Shown here: positions 1-8,209 of the stretch, one piece after another
Layout: the number at the start of each line of letters is the position of its first letter
Position numbering within the stretch: the first letter of the stretch is position 1
DNA from: Qipengyuania polymorpha
Lineage (GTDB): Bacteria; Pseudomonadota; Alphaproteobacteria; Sphingomonadales; Sphingomonadaceae
Direction: 5' to 3'
Length of the DNA stretch: 64,000 bases
Assembly: GCF_019711435.1 (NCBI RefSeq)
Contig: NZ_JAIGNK010000001.1
Location: forward strand, 124,001-188,000
Position numbers and translations under genes: made by a program
Notes under the pieces: generated by a model
Database searches by the model: none
Told to the model about the DNA's origin: nothing
What the model saw: the letters and a program-made list of their open reading frames with translations, nothing else

Positions 1-692
1 AGGTCGTCAGCTTCGAGGCGCTTGCCCGCTGGAACAGCGAAGAGCACGGCTTCGTCAGCCCGGGCAAGTTCATCCCGATTGCCGAAGACACGCGTCTCAT
101 CGTTCCCATCGGCACCTGGGTCATGCAGGAAGCCTGCCGCGAGGCCGCCGCCAACTGGCCCGAACACGTCAAGGTCAACATCAACGTCTCGCCCGAACAG
201 CTGGTCGAGCCGGATTTCGCCGGAACGGTCGTGCGCGCGCTATCGCACAGCGGGCTCGACCCCAAGCGTCTCGAAATCGAAGTGACCGAGAGCATTTTCA
301 TGCGCGATGCGGATGTGGCCCGCAAGGCGCTGGAACAATGCATGGCGCTGGGCTGCTCGGTCGCGCTCGACGATTTCGGGACCGGCTATTCCTCGCTCGG
401 CTATTTGCGCAAGCTGAAGTTCACCACCATCAAGGTCGATCGCAGTTTCGTGCAGGGTGCGGGTCAGAACAGCCCCGAAAGCCTCGCCATCATCCGCGCT
501 GTCGTCGCGATGGCCGACAGCCTGGGCATGACCACGACGGCAGAAGGCGTCGAAAACGAGGACGAGGCGGATTTGATCCGGCGCCTCGGCTGCAACAAGA
601 TCCAGGGCTACCACTTCGGCCGTCCGATGCCGGCAGACGATGCGGTGAAGATTTTCAGCCGCAAGGACGCAGGCGGCCGCAAGCGCGCCTGA
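1..692 (+). CDS. EAL-domain c-di-GMP phosphodiesterase, 5' end outside window
   Basis: The C-terminal ~230 residues of an EAL phosphodiesterase, which hydrolyses cyclic di-GMP to pGpG. The frame is open from base 3 and the gene begins upstream of the window. The catalytic and metal-binding signatures can be read in order: FEALARW at the very start, an Asn in NINVSP, EVTES, LDDFGTGYSSL, KVDRSF, EGVE and QGYHFGRPMP. All match the active-enzyme consensus, so the domain is probably catalytic rather than a degenerate c-di-GMP sensor. The N-terminal part (often GGDEF, PAS or membrane segments) is not visible, so the input signal and any cyclase partner domain are unknown. It converges on purQ, with only 7 bases between the stops. 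Confidence 0.93.
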   Translation, partial: VVSFEALARWNSEEHGFVSPGKFIPIAEDTRLIVPIGTWVMQEACREAAANWPEHVKVNINVSPEQLVEPDFAGTVVRALSHSGLDPKRLEIEVTESIFMRDADVARKALEQCMALGCSVALDDFGTGYSSLGYLRKLKFTTIKVDRSFVQGAGQNSPESLAIIRAVVAMADSLGMTTTAEGVENEDEADLIRRLGCNKIQGYHFGRPMPADDAVKIFSRKDAGGRKRA

Positions 693-699
693 GCTTGAA

Positions 700-1377
700 T
701 CAGGCGTTGGCGAGCGCCTTCATCGCACCTTCGAACAGCATAAGCCCGTCGGTCCCGCCGTGCGCGGCATCCACGGCGCGCTCGGGGTGCGGCATCATGC
801 CCAGCACATTGCCCGCCTTGTTGAGCACGCCGGCGATATCGCGGCGCGAACCGTTGCAGTTCTCGATGTAGCGGAACGCCACCCGGCCTTCACCCTCGAT
901 CCGGTCGAGCGTCTCTTCGTCGGCGAAGAAGTTGCCGTCGTGATGGGCCACGGGAATGCTGATCTCCTGCCCGCCCACATAGCCGCTGGTGAACAGCGAA
1001 TCCGCGTTCTCCACCTTCAGGCCGACATTGCGGCAGATGAAGTGCTGGCTGGCGTTGCGCATCAGCGCGCCGGGCAGCAGGCGGGCTTCGGTCAGGACCT
1101 GGAACCCGTTGCACACGCCGAGCACAGGCACGCCGCGGTCGGCAGCGCGCACGACTTCGCGCATGATGGGGCTGTTCGCGGCCATCGCGCCGGAACGCAA
1201 ATAGTCGCCGTACGAAAAGCCGCCGGGCAGGGCGATGAAATCGAGACCGTCGGGCAGTTCGGCGTCGCCGTGCCAGACGCGGAAGGGCGCCGTGCCCGAA
1301 ACCTGTTCGAGCGCCACCGCCATGTCGCGGTCGCAGTTCGAACCCGGGAAGGTGATGACTGCGCTGCGGAAAGCCAT
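700..1377 (-). CDS. purQ: Phosphoribosylformylglycinamidine synthase, glutaminase subunit PurQ
   Basis: A 225-residue class I glutamine amidotransferase. It supplies ammonia from glutamine to PurL for conversion of FGAR to FGAM in de novo purine synthesis. The nucleophile elbow GVCNGFQ places Cys at residue 89, and MMPHPER near the end supplies His197 and Glu199 of the catalytic triad. The start was chosen at the ATG whose protein begins [16 protein letters not shown], the usual PurQ N-terminus; it overlaps the purS stop by one base (TGATG), which indicates translational coupling. A longer in-frame extension exists but lies inside purS and is not credible. PurL is not in the window. Confidence 0.97.
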   Translation of the reverse strand: MAFRSAVITFPGSNCDRDMAVALEQVSGTAPFRVWHGDAELPDGLDFIALPGGFSYGDYLRSGAMAANSPIMREVVRAADRGVPVLGVCNGFQVLTEARLLPGALMRNASQHFICRNVGLKVENADSLFTSGYVGGQEISIPVAHHDGNFFADEETLDRIEGEGRVAFRYIENCNGSRRDIAGVLNKAGNVLGMMPHPERAVDAAHGGTDGLMLFEGAMKALANA

Positions 1378-1610
1378 CAGCCCAGCTTCTCGATCTTGTA
1401 GTTTTCGATGACGGTGTTCGCGAGCAGCTTCTCGCACATCTCATTCAGCGCTTCGTCGCTGGTGTCGTCAGCCACGTCGAGTTCGACCGTGCGGCCGATG
1501 CGGACATCGTCGACGCCCTTGAAGCCGAGGCCTTCCAGCGCATGGTGGACGGCGCGGCCCTGCGGGTCGAGCACGCCGGGCTTGAGGCTGACGAGAACGC
1601 GAATCTTCAT
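1377..1610 (-). CDS. purS: Phosphoribosylformylglycinamidine synthase subunit PurS
   Basis: A 77-residue PurS, the small subunit that bridges PurL and PurQ in the three-part FGAM synthase. The start [18 protein letters not shown] is the family norm, and a GAAAGG ribosome site sits about 7 bases upstream. The length is typical (about 80 aa). The stop overlaps the purQ start. PurC usually lies directly upstream of purS in alphaproteobacteria; here the 284 bases upstream lead to a divergent TonB receptor, and purC is 8.7 kb away on the same strand, so this purSQ pair must use its own promoter. Confidence 0.96.
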   Translation of the reverse strand: MKIRVLVSLKPGVLDPQGRAVHHALEGLGFKGVDDVRIGRTVELDVADDTSDEALNEMCEKLLANTVIENYKIEKLG

Positions 1611-1894
1611 GAGCGGCCTTTCGGAATTTACCGGATGGGCAGGTTGCGCCGCGCCTATGCCGCGAGAGAGGGCCGAGGGCAAGCTTCTCGGGAAAAGCGA
1701 GCGGGGACAGTGGCTTGGCCGAAGAAGCCTGTTGCTGCAGCGCAACATCCACGAAAAACCGCAGAGTTCTGCGCCTTGATGACTCGTGTTTTGTTACATT
1801 TAGGCTACAGGCGCGCCGGTCAATTCGCCTCTCCCATCCCACCAACCCGCACGAATCGGAAAACCGTGACGGGCCAAAAGGATTACCTCTCCCA

Positions 1895-4183
1895 ATGATT
1901 GACCGCTCCCTTACTTGCAAGCTCCTCTCCGCCAGCACGCTGGCGCTCGCTTTCGCGCAGCCCGCGCTGGCCCAGGACACCATCGACAGCTCCGACAGCG
2001 ATGCCACCGGCGCCGAACAGGCCGACAATGGCGCGCTCGACGTCATCGTCGTGACTGCCAACCGCCGCGAGGAAAACCTGCAGGACGTCGCCGTTTCGGC
2101 CGCGACCATCTCGGCCGACAGCGCCAAGACGATCTTCGACGCCGGTGCCGACGTCACCGCGCTCGCCGCACGCGTCCCGGGCCTCTTCGTCGAAAGCTCG
2201 AACGGCCGTGCTGCCCCGCGTTTCTACATCCGCGGCCTCGGCAACACCGATTTCGACCTTGCCGCCTCGCAGCCCGTCTCGGTCGTTCATGACGACGTCG
2301 TGATGGAAAACGTCACGCTCAAGAGCTTCCCGATTTTCGACGTCGCGCGCATCGAAGTGCTGCGCGGCCCGCAGGGTACGCTGTTCGGCCGCAACACGCC
2401 GGCCGGCATCGTGAAGATCGACACCGTGAAGCCGGGTGACGAATTCGCTGTCACCGGCTCGGCCAGCTATGGCAGCTTCAGTTCGGTTTCGCTCGATGGC
2501 GGCCTGACCGTGCCGATCGTCCCGGGCGTCGCTTCGATCCGCCTGTCGGGCCTGTGGCAGCAGCGCGGCGACTGGGTGGATAACGGCTTCACCGGCGAAG
2601 AAGACGCTTACGGCGCCTACAGCGACATCGCCGGCCGTGCCCAGCTGCTCATCACGCCGACCGATCGCATCTCGCTGCTCGGCAGCTACTCGGTGCGCGA
2701 CCTCGACGGCACCTCGACGCTGTTCCGCGCCAACATCCTCGGCCCTGGTTCGAACGACCTCAACGAGAATTACGACCGCGACACGGTTTTCTATGACGCG
2801 GGCGCAGGCAACCAGGCCCAGTACAAGGCCGAAATCGCGACCGTGAAGGCCGATTACGATGCCGACTTCGCCACTTTCACCAGCATCACCAGCTGGGCGA
2901 GCAGCGAAGGTTCGAGCCGCGGCGATATCGACGGCGGCAACGTGGTGTTCGGCCCCGGCCCGATCCCGTTCCCCTCGGATACGCGCGACAGCATCACGCT
3001 GGACCAGTTCACGCAGGAAGTGCGCCTTGCCTCCAACAGCGGCGGCACCTTCGAGTGGCAAGTCGGCGGTTTCTACTTCGACAGCGATTTCGACGTGACC
3101 ACGGTCGGCTTCGACTTGGCTGGCAATGTTGATTTCCCACCGTCGACTACTGTGAACCACACCAACGAGAGCTGGGCGGTTTTCGGACAGGTTACCAGCC
3201 AGGTCACCGACCTGCTCAAGCTGACCGGCGGTCTGCGCTATACCGAAGACGACAAGGACTTCTTCGTTCGTGACGCAGCCGACCCGCAAGCGCGTTCGGT
3301 TTCGGATGAGCGTATAAGCTGGGATTTCGCTGCATTTTACGAAGTAAGCGCCGACGCCAGCCTCTTTGCTCGCGTCGCCAGCGGCTTCCGCGCACCGACC
3401 ATTCAGGGTCGCGATGTCGCTTTCTTCAACCCGCCGTCCGTTGCGACCAGCGAAACGATCATGAGCTATGAAGCGGGCCTCAAGTCCGAACTGCTCGACC
3501 GCAAGGTACGTTTCAACCTCACCGGTTACTACTACACAATCGATGACCCGCAGTTCTCGGCCGTCGGCGGCGGGGGCAACTTCGTGCAGCTGGTCAACGC
3601 AGACAAGGGCCGTGGCTACGGTTTCGAGCTCGATAGCGCATTCCAGATCACACCGGACTTCCTGATCACGGCCGGCGCAAGCTGGAACAACACCGAGATC
3701 CAGGACGAAAACCTGCTCGTCGGCGTGTGCCAGCCCTTCCCGGGTGCTCCGGTCCACTGCGCAGTGACTGATCCTACGGTCGTATTCGATACTCCAACCG
3801 AATTTGATCCGGACGCGACTACGACCCGCGCTTTTGTCGACGGCAACCCGTTCCCCAACGCTCCGGAATGGATTGCCGACGTTTCCGCACGTTACGGCGT
3901 TCCGGTTGGCTCGGACGGTGAGGTTTTCGCCTACACCGACTGGACCTACCAGGGTGCGACCAACTTCTTCCTCTACGAGAGCGCCGAGTTCAATGCGGAC
4001 AGCCAGATCGAAGGCGGCCTGCGTCTCGGTTATGCCCGCTACGACGGTAGCCTCGAAGTGGCGCTGTTTGCCCGTAACATCACCAATGAGGACAATGTGA
4101 AGGGCGGCATCGACTTCAACAACAACACCGGCTTCGTAAACGACCCGCGCGTGATCGGCCTGTCGGTTCGCTTCCAGCACTAA
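1895..4183 (+). CDS. TonB-dependent outer-membrane receptor
   Basis: A 762-residue outer-membrane beta-barrel receptor that imports a ligand using TonB/ExbBD energy. A Sec signal peptide covers about residues 1-27, with cleavage after ALA. The mature N-terminus is acidic, followed by a TonB-box-like segment DVIVVTANRREENLQ. The plug then shows a RGLGNTDF-type motif and RIEVLRGPQGTLFGRNT. The C-terminus ends in RVIGLSVRFQH, a typical aromatic-rich last strand. The start at ATG 1895 puts the signal peptide in place; an upstream in-frame extension of 60 residues lacks export features. The substrate cannot be told from sequence. Similar receptors are abundant in sphingomonads. It converges on the M16 protease across a strong hairpin terminator. 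Confidence 0.93.
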   Translation: MIDRSLTCKLLSASTLALAFAQPALAQDTIDSSDSDATGAEQADNGALDVIVVTANRREENLQDVAVSAATISADSAKTIFDAGADVTALAARVPGLFVESSNGRAAPRFYIRGLGNTDFDLAASQPVSVVHDDVVMENVTLKSFPIFDVARIEVLRGPQGTLFGRNTPAGIVKIDTVKPGDEFAVTGSASYGSFSSVSLDGGLTVPIVPGVASIRLSGLWQQRGDWVDNGFTGEEDAYGAYSDIAGRAQLLITPTDRISLLGSYSVRDLDGTSTLFRANILGPGSNDLNENYDRDTVFYDAGAGNQAQYKAEIATVKADYDADFATFTSITSWASSEGSSRGDIDGGNVVFGPGPIPFPSDTRDSITLDQFTQEVRLASNSGGTFEWQVGGFYFDSDFDVTTVGFDLAGNVDFPPSTTVNHTNESWAVFGQVTSQVTDLLKLTGGLRYTEDDKDFFVRDAADPQARSVSDERISWDFAAFYEVSADASLFARVASGFRAPTIQGRDVAFFNPPSVATSETIMSYEAGLKSELLDRKVRFNLTGYYYTIDDPQFSAVGGGGNFVQLVNADKGRGYGFELDSAFQITPDFLITAGASWNNTEIQDENLLVGVCQPFPGAPVHCAVTDPTVVFDTPTEFDPDATTTRAFVDGNPFPNAPEWIADVSARYGVPVGSDGEVFAYTDWTYQGATNFFLYESAEFNADSQIEGGLRLGYARYDGSLEVALFARNITNEDNVKGGIDFNNNTGFVNDPRVIGLSVRFQH

Positions 4184-4206
4184 GCGCTGGAAGTCTCCGG
4201 ACAAAC

Positions 4207-4243
4207 AAAAGGGCCGGGAGGGGGATACCCTTCCGGCCCTTTT
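4207..4243. terminator. Bidirectional rho-independent terminator
   Basis: AAAAGGGCCGG..., a short loop, then ...CCGGCCCTTTT form a stem of about 16 bp with one G-U pair. The A-tract on one side and the T-tract on the other let it work for both the rightward TonB receptor (ends 4183) and the leftward M16 protease (ends 4262). Confidence 0.9.
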
Positions 4244-4261
4244 CTGTTGCTTGGGTGCGGA

Positions 4262-7141
4262 TTACTCGGCGCCCGGCGCGAGGCTCTCGTGGACGATACT
4301 GATGCGCAGCATGTCGTCCTCGGTGAGGTAACGCGCGGCCGCTTGCTGCAGCAATTCCGGCGTCACATTATTCAGCCGCTGCTCGTAAGTGCGATAGCGG
4401 TCGAGGCGGTCCGCCCCGAGCTGTGCATCGGACAGTATTCGCAGCCAGTATCCATTCTGTGTGCGCTGCTGGGTGAGGTTTTCCAGCATCGGCTTGCGCG
4501 CGCGGTCGAGCAGGTCCGCATCGACCGGGGTCTCGCGCAGGTCCTTCGCGATTTGCGAGACGGTGGCGAACACGCGGTCGGCATCTTCGGGCGCGACAAC
4601 GACCGAGGTCCAGAAAGCACCGTAATCGTCGTAGGTGTTCGACATGCCCGAACTTGCGCCGGGCGAATAGGACGCGCCAAGATTTTCGCGGATTTCCTCG
4701 AGCAGCTGGAGGCGCATCACGCCGGCGAGGAGGCGCATGGTCGCCTCTTCCTGGGCGTCGTCATCGTCGGTGGTCGGCCAATAGGCGAGCGCCAGCGCCT
4801 GGTCCGGCGCTCCGGCGTGGGTCAGCGTCACCGGTTCGCGGCGCGAGGTGAAGCTCGCCTGACGCGCGGCGGTGAAGGGCTGCAGCGCAGTCGCACGTTC
4901 GGGTAGTGCTCCGAAGGTGCTGGCGACGGCGGCGATGACTTCGTCCTCGTCGATTTCGCCGACCACGGCAATCTCGATTGCGGCCGATGCGAACTGCTCG
5001 GCCACCAGTGCACGGGCTTGCTCCAGCGTCACCGCCTCGAGCTGTTCCTGCGCCGGGATGCCGAAGCGCGGATTGTTGTCCGAAATCAGCTTTGCCAGCT
5101 TGAACTGGGCAACTGCCTGCGGGGTCGCATCCGCCTGCGCGAGGAACGGCGGGAGGATGGAGAGCCAGCGCGTCAGCGCCTCTTCGCGGAAGCCCGGGTC
5201 GGTGAGGAAGGCGCTGGTCAGCTGCATCTGCAGGCCGAAGTCGTCCATCGTCGTGCTACCGGCCCTGCGGAACTGGTCGGTGGATACAGAAATGCCGCTC
5301 GCCACATTGCGGCCCGCCATGATGCGGCGGATTTCGTCATAGCTGTGCTTGCCGAGCCCGCCGCTGGCAAGCGCCGAGGACACGAAGGTGCCGGTCGCGA
5401 CAGCATCATCGGGCAGCGACAGCATGCCGCTGCCGATGCGGACCGAATAGCGCAGCTTGCCTTCCTCGAAATCGGTTGGCTTGAGGTTGAGCATCACGCC
5501 ATTGGCGAAACGGATCTGGCGGAAGCCAAGGTCCTCCACCATCGTGTCCGACACCACTTCACCCGGCGTGCCGAAATCGGTGTAGCCGAAGCTGGCCACC
5601 TCGACCGCTGCGGGAGGCTCGACCGGGGTCGCCTGCGAGGCGGAGAGCACGTCGAGAATGGCCTGCTCGCCGCCCTCGATGGCTTCCTTGGTGCTGACAT
5701 GCACCAGCGCGGGCGACAGGGCGTAATCCTCTTTGAAAACCGCATGCACCATTTCGGGCGTGACGGTTTCGGCAAAGGCCTGCCACATGTCGTAACTCGT
5801 CTGCGGCGTGAAGAAGAGCGTGCCGGTCTTGGCCGTGTTGAGGATGCCGCCCGCAAGTCCCGCGCTCTGGCGCGTGTTCTGCTGCTGCGCGCTGTTGCGG
5901 AAGGTGCGCGTGAAATTGGCAATCTGCTCGGCCAGTTCGGCTTCGGTGAAGCCATGCTCGATGGCGCGGCGCCATTCCTGTTCGCCGATGGCCAGCGCCT
6001 GCTGCCATTCGCCTTCCTTGGCCTGCATGGTGACCGAGGACTGGTCGGCAAGGCGGAAGAAATCGCCCCCCGAAAGGCCGCCGGAGATAATCGGCGCATC
6101 GGGCGCGTTGCGGATTTGCTCGAAACGGCGGTTCACTATCGCGCGTCCAAGCATGGACAACATCGAACGGCGGAATTGCGCGACCGTGCTGACTGGCTCG
6201 TCATAGGGCGCGTAACGCTGGATGACGACGAGATAAGGCACGTCGGGGTCGACGAAATTGGCCGCCGCCGGACCGCGCGTCAGGTCGATTGTGCCGCCGT
6301 CGACATAGTCGATGGCCTCGGCGGGTTTCGCCCAGTCGCCGAACACATCGCGCACCTTGGCCTCGACCTCGGCGACATCGACATCGCCTACGATGACCAG
6401 CGCCGCATTGTCGGGACGGTAGTAGCGTGAATAGAGGTCGCGCAGCCGCTCTGCCGGGGCCGCATCGATATTCTCGACCGTACCGTCAGCGCGGAAGCGG
6501 GCGGAATAGCGCGTGTCGGGCGCGACGAACTTGAAGAGGTCCTTGAAGCGGCGGATCTGGAAATTGTTTCGCGTGCGGGTTTCCGACTGGATGACCCCGC
6601 GTTCACGGTCGACGGCATCTTCGGCAATGGTCAGTTCGCTTGCGGTTTCACGCATCAGCATCAGCGCGGTGTCGAACAATTCGCCATCGTTGCGCGGCAG
6701 GTCGAGCTTGTAGATGGTGTCCTCGAACCCGGTCGAGGCATTGGTGTCGGCGCCGAATGCCAGCCCCTCGCGCTCGAGCAGCTTGATCATCTCGCCTTCG
6801 GGGATGTTGGTCGAACCGTTGAAGGCCATGTGCTCGATAAAGTGCGCAAGGCCCAGCTCATCGTCTTCCTCGTCGACCCAGCCCACGTCGAAACCGAAGC
6901 GCAGCACCACGCCCTTCTCGGGCCGCTCGTTATGCATGATTGCGTAGCGCATGCCGTTTTCGAGCACGCCGTAAGTGACCGAAGCATCGGGCGCGATGTC
7001 GTAGATGGCATTGCCCCATGCGGTCTCGGCAGTCTGCGGGGTTGCGGCGACCTTGGCATCGACTTCCTGTGCGGCCAGCGGAGCGGCCATGGCGATAAGC
7101 GGCAGCGCGGCCAATACGCGCGTGAACTTGCGGATTTTCAT
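4262..7141 (-). CDS. M16 family zinc metallopeptidase (two-lobe pitrilysin/insulinase type), secreted
   Basis: A 959-residue M16 peptidase. A signal peptide (residues 1-25, cleaved after AAPLAAQ) directs it to the periplasm or outside. The inverted zinc motif HFIEH is at residues 100-104, and the third zinc ligand is Glu180 in the DRERGVIQSE segment, exactly 76 residues after the second His, as in pitrilysin. A second, non-catalytic M16 lobe fills the C-terminal half (PVTLTHAGAPDQALALAYW region). The start MKIRKF was chosen because it opens the signal peptide and has AGAGGGA about 10 bases upstream. Such enzymes degrade short peptides. Proximity to a TonB receptor does not by itself prove a joint role, as they are convergent. 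Confidence 0.94.
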   Translation of the reverse strand: MKIRKFTRVLAALPLIAMAAPLAAQEVDAKVAATPQTAETAWGNAIYDIAPDASVTYGVLENGMRYAIMHNERPEKGVVLRFGFDVGWVDEEDDELGLAHFIEHMAFNGSTNIPEGEMIKLLEREGLAFGADTNASTGFEDTIYKLDLPRNDGELFDTALMLMRETASELTIAEDAVDRERGVIQSETRTRNNFQIRRFKDLFKFVAPDTRYSARFRADGTVENIDAAPAERLRDLYSRYYRPDNAALVIVGDVDVAEVEAKVRDVFGDWAKPAEAIDYVDGGTIDLTRGPAAANFVDPDVPYLVVIQRYAPYDEPVSTVAQFRRSMLSMLGRAIVNRRFEQIRNAPDAPIISGGLSGGDFFRLADQSSVTMQAKEGEWQQALAIGEQEWRRAIEHGFTEAELAEQIANFTRTFRNSAQQQNTRQSAGLAGGILNTAKTGTLFFTPQTSYDMWQAFAETVTPEMVHAVFKEDYALSPALVHVSTKEAIEGGEQAILDVLSASQATPVEPPAAVEVASFGYTDFGTPGEVVSDTMVEDLGFRQIRFANGVMLNLKPTDFEEGKLRYSVRIGSGMLSLPDDAVATGTFVSSALASGGLGKHSYDEIRRIMAGRNVASGISVSTDQFRRAGSTTMDDFGLQMQLTSAFLTDPGFREEALTRWLSILPPFLAQADATPQAVAQFKLAKLISDNNPRFGIPAQEQLEAVTLEQARALVAEQFASAAIEIAVVGEIDEDEVIAAVASTFGALPERATALQPFTAARQASFTSRREPVTLTHAGAPDQALALAYWPTTDDDDAQEEATMRLLAGVMRLQLLEEIRENLGASYSPGASSGMSNTYDDYGAFWTSVVVAPEDADRVFATVSQIAKDLRETPVDADLLDRARKPMLENLTQQRTQNGYWLRILSDAQLGADRLDRYRTYEQRLNNVTPELLQQAAARYLTEDDMLRISIVHESLAPGAE

Positions 7142-7308
7142 AAGAATTGCGTCCCTCTTGCGCCGCAGGAATCGCGGCAGTCCCGTCTCGAACCCTACAA
7201 ATCGGGGGCCAAGGAGCAAGGTGAGCGGCGTTCCAATCTACCAATTGCCAGCCAGCGCCGACGAATTGCGTGTTCTCTTTTGCGGACAGGCAGCTACATG
7301 TTCGCACC

Positions 7309-8190
7309 ATGACTGCGCTCGACCTCGTCTATAATCCCGTCTCGGGCAGTTTTTCGGCCAAGCACCTCGAAAACCTGGTCGCTGCACTCGAAGCGGAGGA
7401 ATTTTCGGTCACGCCCATGCCGACCACTGCCGAAGGCGCGGAACTGTCGGGAACTGCGGACATAGTCTGCGTCCATGGCGGTGATGGCACGCTGCGCGAT
7501 GTCGTGCGCGCCCTGGGCGACAAGGCAGGTGATGTCCCGCTCTGTGTCGCGCCATCGGGCACCATCAATCTCGTCGCGCGCGAGCTGGGCTATTCGCGCA
7601 AGCCTCGCAACTTCGCCCGCGAACTTGCCGAGGCATGGAAGCGGGGCGAGGAAAGCTGGGTGGCCGCGCCGCTTTACCGGCTGGGCGAGATGCCGATTGT
7701 GTCCTGCCTCTCCATCGGTCCCGACAGCCACGCGGTCGCGCGCGTGTCGGGCAAGCTGAAGAAGCGCATCGGGCGGTATGCCTATGTCGCGGCGATGATG
7801 CAGCAAATGCGCGAATGGCCGCGTGCCCCGATGAAGGTGCGCGGCACGACCACCGAAGGCGAGGATTTTGCAGACGAGGCCGAAGCGGTCATCGTCTCCA
7901 ACGCCGCGCTTTATGCTGGCCCCTTCCGGCTTAGCCCCGAAGCCGCACTACACGCGGATTCGGTCGAACTGATCAGCGTGGACGAGAGCACGCGCCTGCG
8001 CATCACGCTGCTGAGCATCGCCGCCATGCTGGGCCTGCCTGTCGAACGCTTCGCCAAGGCGCGCGTGCGCAGCTGCCGCCGCATCGAATTCGACCGCTGC
8101 GTGACGCCCGTACAGGTAGACGGAGACCACATGCCCGACTGCGCCTATGCCATTGCGCCTGCGGGCCTCAGCTTGCGCTATGTAGTCTAG
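7309..8190 (+). CDS. Diacylglycerol kinase-family lipid kinase
   Basis: A 293-residue protein of the DAGK/sphingosine-kinase/YegS family, which phosphorylates lipid hydroxyls with ATP. The nucleotide loop CVHGGDGTLRDVV (GGDGT at residues 57-61) and the second signature PSGTINLVARELG are both present, and the C-terminal half contains the beta-sandwich with the final DGDHM segment. The start was taken at ATG 7309 (MTALDLVYNPVSG). A GTG 39 bases earlier would add 13 residues without any family support. The acceptor lipid (diacylglycerol, ceramide or other) cannot be decided; sphingomonads make glycosphingolipids, so a sphingoid substrate is possible. It converges on the DUF3857 protein. Confidence 0.9.
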   Translation: MTALDLVYNPVSGSFSAKHLENLVAALEAEEFSVTPMPTTAEGAELSGTADIVCVHGGDGTLRDVVRALGDKAGDVPLCVAPSGTINLVARELGYSRKPRNFARELAEAWKRGEESWVAAPLYRLGEMPIVSCLSIGPDSHAVARVSGKLKKRIGRYAYVAAMMQQMREWPRAPMKVRGTTTEGEDFADEAEAVIVSNAALYAGPFRLSPEAALHADSVELISVDESTRLRITLLSIAAMLGLPVERFAKARVRSCRRIEFDRCVTPVQVDGDHMPDCAYAIAPAGLSLRYVV

Positions 8191-8209
8191 CGAGCTTTCC
8201 GCTTACGCC

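Noticed and set aside
1883-4204. A 773-codon open frame antisense to the first TonB receptor
   Set aside because: High-GC shadow. The plus strand has a signal peptide, plug and barrel end; this frame has none and runs through the terminator.
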